From Streptomyces sp. DI166 (GTDB taxonomy: Bacteria; Actinomycetota; Actinomycetes; Streptomycetales; Streptomycetaceae), in contig NZ_FLSP01000055.1 of the NCBI RefSeq assembly GCF_900091315.1, positions 1-55,570 on the forward strand: DNA of 55,570 nucleotides, written 5' to 3'. The translations under genes and the position numbers were made by a program. Positions 52,030 to 55,570 of this stretch are shown one piece after another (positions within the stretch are counted from its first letter, which is position 1; every line of letters starts with the position of its first letter). Below the pieces are notes generated by a model. The model was not told the DNA's origin. It made no database searches and was given only the letters and a program-made list of their open reading frames with translations.

Positions 52030-53381
52030 GCGGCCCGATAGCCCTGGAGCCCGGCGGCCAGGAGCACGACACCCTGGCGCTGCGGCTCGCCGACGACGCC
52101 ACCCTCGCCCTGCGGCTCCCGGACCGCGGCACGCACCGCGCCGCGGTCGACACCCTCGCGGCCGAACTCGCCGACCGCATCGGCCCCGCGGTCCATCCCT
52201 ACGAGGTGGCCGCGCTGCTGGAGTCGGAGGGCCTGACGGCCACCGTGGTCAAGGAGCGGTACGGGCACCGCGACATCTTCTCGCTCGCCTCCGCCCTCTA
52301 CGAGCTGGTCCCGCGCACCTTCCCCGAGCCCGCGCCCCTGCCCGACCCCTGGCGGCCGGACCATGTGCGCTGTCTGCTGCGCGGGCTGCTTTTCGCGCTG
52401 CCGGGGCTCGCCTACCTCCTGGCCGCCCCGCTGTGGAAGGCCTCGGCGCACCTCACGCCGCTGGTCGTGGCGGGCCTGGTCTCCTGGGCATGGGGGCAGG
52501 GCCTGGGGCACCGGGCCCACGCGCGGATGGCGGCCGGGCGGCGCGCGGCGGGCCGTACGCTGGCCGTCGGGGCGCCCCTGGGCGCCGTCCTCGCCACGGC
52601 CTGCGCGGCGGTGCCCGCACAGGCCGGTCCGGTCACCCTGGTGGCCCTGGCGCAGGCGGTCTATCTGGCCGCCGCTGGCGTGCTGCTGGTGCTCGGTGCC
52701 GAGTGGCTGCTGCTGGCCGCGCTCACCCCGCTGATCGCCGGGTCCGCCGCACTGCCCTGGTGGAACCCGCCCGCCGAACTGCGCGCCGGGCTGCCGCTGC
52801 TGGCCCTGCTCGCCACCCTCGCCGTCACCGCACACGCCCTGCGCAAGGCGCTCACCGCGCCGCCGGGCCCCGCCGCTCCCCCGCCGCCCGCGCACCGGTC
52901 GCTGCCGTACGGCCTGTTTGGGCTGGCGGCCGGAGTCATGGTGATGCTGGAGGGCCGGGAGCACCCGTACGCGGTGATCGCGCTGACCCTGTCCATGGGC
53001 CCCGCCGAGTGGCTGCTCTACCGGTACCGGGGGCTGTCCGTCGGTGCCCTGCGCGCCGCCGCCACACCCACCGCGTTCCTGTGGCGCTCGGCCGGGGTGC
53101 TCGGCCTGTGCCTGCTCGCCTATTTGCTGCCGCTGCTGCCGGCCGCCCTGCTCACCGGCAGCGACCCGGTGGCGCTGCTGCCGCTCGCGGCCGCGCTGTG
53201 GACGGCCCTGCTGCTCCAGGCGTTCGGCACCGCCTGGGCCCCGGCCGCGATCTGTCTGACCGCCGCGGCCTGCGCCTTCGCGACCGCGCCGGACCATCTC
53301 GCACTCGCCTACGGGGGCGCGGCCCTGTGTCTCGCGCTCTGCGCGCTGTGGACGCTGGGCCGTCCCGCCCCGCACGTCTGA
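52026..53381 (+). CDS. Polytopic membrane protein of the exopolysaccharide locus, 451 aa
   Basis: The cytoplasmic N-terminus of about 110 residues contains VHPYEVAALLESEGLTATVVKERYGHRDIFSLASALYELVP. About 10-12 hydrophobic helices follow in Ala/Leu/Gly-rich sequence. It is coupled to the PelF-like gene by 4 bp. Position and topology suggest a partner of the glycosyltransferase or an exporter, as PelG is for PelF, but I see no sequence evidence that it is a PelG homologue. No known family is recognised. Confidence 0.8.
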   Translation: MSGPIALEPGGQEHDTLALRLADDATLALRLPDRGTHRAAVDTLAAELADRIGPAVHPYEVAALLESEGLTATVVKERYGHRDIFSLASALYELVPRTFPEPAPLPDPWRPDHVRCLLRGLLFALPGLAYLLAAPLWKASAHLTPLVVAGLVSWAWGQGLGHRAHARMAAGRRAAGRTLAVGAPLGAVLATACAAVPAQAGPVTLVALAQAVYLAAAGVLLVLGAEWLLLAALTPLIAGSAALPWWNPPAELRAGLPLLALLATLAVTAHALRKALTAPPGPAAPPPPAHRSLPYGLFGLAAGVMVMLEGREHPYAVIALTLSMGPAEWLLYRYRGLSVGALRAAATPTAFLWRSAGVLGLCLLAYLLPLLPAALLTGSDPVALLPLAAALWTALLLQAFGTAWAPAAICLTAAACAFATAPDHLALAYGGAALCLALCALWTLGRPAPHV

Positions 53382-53421
53382 GCCACCGCCGCTCACCCAA
53401 CCAACGGGAAGGACCCCTGAG

Positions 53422-54423
53422 TTGACCTCCGCACCGCTCGCCGCCGTCACCGGAGCCGAAGGCTTCATCGGCTCGCACCTCACCGAGGCCCTCGTCGCCT
53501 CCGGGCACCGGGTGAGGGCCATGGCCCAGTACAACTCGTTCTCCTCCTTCGGCTGGCTGGAGACCCTGGCCCCGGACGTGCTGGAGCACGTCGAGATCGT
53601 CCTCGGTGACGTCCGCGACCCCGGCTCGGTGCGCGCCCTGCTGGAGGGCGCCGACTGCGCGTACCACCTGGCCGCGCTGATCGCGATCCCGTACTCCTAC
53701 CAGGCGCCGCACAGTTACGTGGACACGAACGTGACCGGCACCCTCAACGTGCTGGAGGCCGTGCGCGCCCTGGGCACGCCCCGGCTGGTGCACACCTCCA
53801 CCAGCGAGACCTACGGCACCGCGCAGACCGTGCCGATCACCGAGGACCACCCCATCAACACCCAGTCGCCGTACGCCGCTTCGAAGGCGGGCGGGGACCG
53901 GCTGGCCGACAGCTACCACGCCAGCTTCGAGACGCCCGTGGTGACGCTGCGGCCGTTCAACACCTTCGGCCCCCGGCAGTCGATGCGCGCGGTGATCCCC
54001 ACGGTGATCGGTCAGGTCGCCGCGGGACAGCGGACGATCACCCTCGGCGACCTGCGGCCCACCCGGGACTTCACCTACGTCAAGGACACCGCGCAGGCCT
54101 TCCTCGCGGTGGGCACCGCGCCCGCCGAGAAGGTCGTGGGCCGCACCTTCAACGCCGGGACCGGCGGGGAGATCTCCGTCGGCGACCTGGTCGCGCTGAT
54201 CGGCAAGGTGATGGACACCGCCCTCGACGTGCGCGAGGACCCCGAGCGGCTGCGCCCGCCCGCCTCGGAGGTGATGCGCCTGGTCGCCGACGCCTCCCGG
54301 CTCGCCGCGGCCACCGGCTGGCAGCCCGCGCACACGCTGGAGGAAGGGCTCGCCCGCACCGTCGAGTTCTTCCGCGACCCCGCCAACCTGGCCCGCTACA
54401 AGACCGGCATCTACAACATCTGA
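53422..54423 (+). CDS. NAD-dependent nucleotide-sugar 4,6-dehydratase, LegB-like, 333 aa
   Basis: Extended SDR enzyme. The Rossmann motif is VTGAEGFIGSHL. The MAQYNSFSSFGWLE segment after it is characteristic of LegB-type GDP-GlcNAc 4,6-dehydratases. The catalytic Thr/Ser and YxxxK appear as HTSTSETYGT and SPYAASKAGGDRL, and RPFNTFGPRQSMRAVIP completes the substrate site. The start is TTG at 53422 with GGGAAGGA about eight bases upstream. It is next to a nucleotidyltransferase gene, so the pair probably makes an activated deoxy- or aminosugar for the polymer. Confidence 0.88.
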   Translation: MTSAPLAAVTGAEGFIGSHLTEALVASGHRVRAMAQYNSFSSFGWLETLAPDVLEHVEIVLGDVRDPGSVRALLEGADCAYHLAALIAIPYSYQAPHSYVDTNVTGTLNVLEAVRALGTPRLVHTSTSETYGTAQTVPITEDHPINTQSPYAASKAGGDRLADSYHASFETPVVTLRPFNTFGPRQSMRAVIPTVIGQVAAGQRTITLGDLRPTRDFTYVKDTAQAFLAVGTAPAEKVVGRTFNAGTGGEISVGDLVALIGKVMDTALDVREDPERLRPPASEVMRLVADASRLAAATGWQPAHTLEEGLARTVEFFRDPANLARYKTGIYNI

Positions 54424-54460
54424 ACCCTCCACACCGACGTTCCATGAAGGAGCAGTCCCC

Positions 54461-55174
54461 ATGCACGCAGTGATCCTGGCGGGCGGCAAGGGCGTCCGGC
54501 TGCGGCCCTACACCACGGCCCTGCCCAAGCCGCTCGTCCCCATCGGCGACCAGCACGCCATCCTGGAGATCGTGCTGCGCCAGCTCTCGGCCTCCGGCTT
54601 CACGCACTGCACCCTCGCCATCGGCCACCTCGGGGAGATCATCCGCGCCTTCGTCGGCGACGGCTCGCAGTGGGGCATGGAGGTCGACTACGCCACCGAG
54701 GAGAGCCCCCTCGGCACGATGGGCCCGCTGCTGTCGCTGCGCGAGCGGCTGCCGGAGCACTTCCTGGTGATGAACGGCGACATCCTCACCGACCTCGACT
54801 ACGGCGACGTACTGCGCCGGCACCGCGAGTCGGGCGCGCCGCTGACCATCGCCACGTACGAGCGCAAGGTGCACATCGACTTCGGGGTGCTGACCACCGA
54901 CGACAGCAAGGTGGTCGCCTTCACCGAGAAGCCGAGCATGGACTGCCGGGTCTCCATGGGCGTCTACGGCCTGTCCCGGGACACGCTCGCCGACTACACC
55001 CCCGGACTGCCGCTCGGCTTCGACGAGTTGGTCCTGGATCTGCTCAACTCCGGTCGCCCGCCGCACGCCTACGACTTCGACGGGTACTGGCTGGACATCG
55101 GCCGCCCGGACGACTACGACCGGGCGAACGCGGAGTTCACCAGCCGCAAGAACCTGCTGCTCAAGGGAGCCTGA
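54461..55174 (+). CDS. Sugar-1-phosphate nucleotidyltransferase, 237 aa
   Basis: The N-terminal signature is MHAVILAGGKGVRLRPYTTALPKPLVPI, where Gly-Gly-x-Gly-x-Arg binds the nucleotide. NGDILTDLDYGD and FTEKPSM complete the active site. The product could be a GDP-, dTDP- or UDP-sugar; a GDP-sugar would suit a LegB-like neighbour. AAGGAG lies upstream of the ATG. It starts 37 bp after the dehydratase gene and precedes another SDR gene by 8 bp. Confidence 0.92.
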   Translation: MHAVILAGGKGVRLRPYTTALPKPLVPIGDQHAILEIVLRQLSASGFTHCTLAIGHLGEIIRAFVGDGSQWGMEVDYATEESPLGTMGPLLSLRERLPEHFLVMNGDILTDLDYGDVLRRHRESGAPLTIATYERKVHIDFGVLTTDDSKVVAFTEKPSMDCRVSMGVYGLSRDTLADYTPGLPLGFDELVLDLLNSGRPPHAYDFDGYWLDIGRPDDYDRANAEFTSRKNLLLKGA

Positions 55175-55182
55175 GTCCCGTC

Positions 55183-55570
55183 ATGCGCATTCTCGTCCTG
55201 GGCTTCACCGGCTATCTGGGCGGTCATGTCGTCGAGCGGCTGCGCGCCCTGCCGGGCGCGCGGGTCCTCGGCGGCGGCCGCTCCCGCGACGCCGACCACC
55301 ACGTCGACCTCGCCACGGCCGACCCCGAGCACCTGGCGAAGACCCTGGCGTCGGCGGCGCCCGACGCGGTGGTCAACTGCGCCGGCGCCGTCGCGGGCGA
55401 CCCCGTCACCCTCGCCGAGGTCAACACCCGCGGCCCGGCCGTGCTCTGCGCGGCGCTGCGAACGGCGGCCCCGGCGGCCCGCCTGGGTCCATCTGGGCTC
55501 CGCCGCCGAGTACGGGCCCGGCGCGCCCGGCGTCGCGGTCACCGAGTCGGCGCCGACCGGCCCGGTCGGC
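55183..55570 (+). CDS. SDR-family NAD-binding protein, partial, apparent frameshift
   Basis: The gene runs off the right edge. It starts MRILVLGFTGYLGGHVVERLRALPG, a Rossmann GxxGxxG motif, and has PDAVVNCAGAVAG and LAEVNTRGPAVLCAAL, typical of dTDP-4-dehydrorhamnose-reductase-like and epimerase SDRs. At about 55485-55487 the frame changes. Removing one G from the GGG there restores RLVHLGSAAEYGPGAPGVAVTESAP, which looks like the continuing epimerase sequence. So either the gene is a recent pseudogene or the assembly has a 1-bp error. The first 100 codons are in the +1 start frame. Confidence 0.75.
   Translation, partial: MRILVLGFTGYLGGHVVERLRALPGARVLGGGRSRDADHHVDLATADPEHLAKTLASAAPDAVVNCAGAVAGDPVTLAEVNTRGPAVLCAALRTAAPAARLGPSGLRRRVRARRARRRGHRVGADRPGR

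Overview
The window reads as chromosomal DNA of a Streptomyces or close relative. GC content and third-position GC are very high, genes are densely packed, many neighbours overlap by ATGA or GTGA, and GTG and TTG starts are common. Typical actinomycete genes are present: a STAS-ANTAR protein, a DUF1996 protein with an LAxTG sortase signal, an albus-G-type Zn DD-peptidase, and a Cys-codon leader peptide. I saw no insertion sequence, CRISPR array, integrase or rRNA. One tRNA-like gene is present.

Layout. 0.4-1.4 kb: ferredoxin and type II thioesterase, probably the edge of a biosynthetic cluster lying to the left. 1.4-3.1 kb: SRPBCC/ArsR/SRPBCC operon with two operators around its promoter, then a small hypothetical gene. 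3.2-7.2 kb: GntR regulator, unknown protein and FAO-like GMC oxidoreductase, one operon behind a 31-bp nested palindrome. 7.2-8.5 kb: hairpin terminator, tRNA-like gene and a LysR regulator. 8.5-11.7 kb: cobalamin riboswitch, cbiMNQO cobalt importer and a coupled small Cys-rich protein. 11.8-13.6 kb: divergent aldo/keto reductase and TetR with two operators. 13.7-18.3 kb: PLP enzyme, peptidase E, tautomerase, zinc alcohol dehydrogenase and MFS exporter, with an orphan pair of operators at 15.5 kb. 18.4-24.7 kb: housekeeping and hypothetical genes.

24.9-30.2 kb is a sulfur-scavenging locus: TauE/SafE permease, probable leaderless Cys leader peptide, SsuA/TauA-type binding protein, ATPase, permease and an LLM flavin monooxygenase, closed by a 20-bp-stem terminator. 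30.2-38.7 kb: sortase-anchored DUF1996 protein, aldo/keto reductase, long-form GAPDH, flavodoxin-like protein, acyltransferase, STAS-ANTAR protein, leaderless winged-helix regulator and a lipoprotein.

38.8-47.1 kb is a beta-glucoside/beta-glucan module: ABC importer (binding protein and two permeases, no ATPase, as usual when MsiK is shared), a GH1 beta-glucosidase, a divergent ROK repressor, and a secreted discoidin/beta-helix protein.

48.3 kb to the right edge is a probable exopolysaccharide locus: a secreted deacetylase-like protein (DD plus HxxxH motifs, resembling Agd3/CE18), a PelF-like glycosyltransferase, a polytopic membrane protein, a LegB-like nucleotide-sugar dehydratase, a sugar-1-phosphate nucleotidyltransferase, and a truncated SDR gene with an apparent 1-bp frameshift. 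This last locus is the best candidate for an undescribed system. All names rest on motif recognition by eye; no database search was run.
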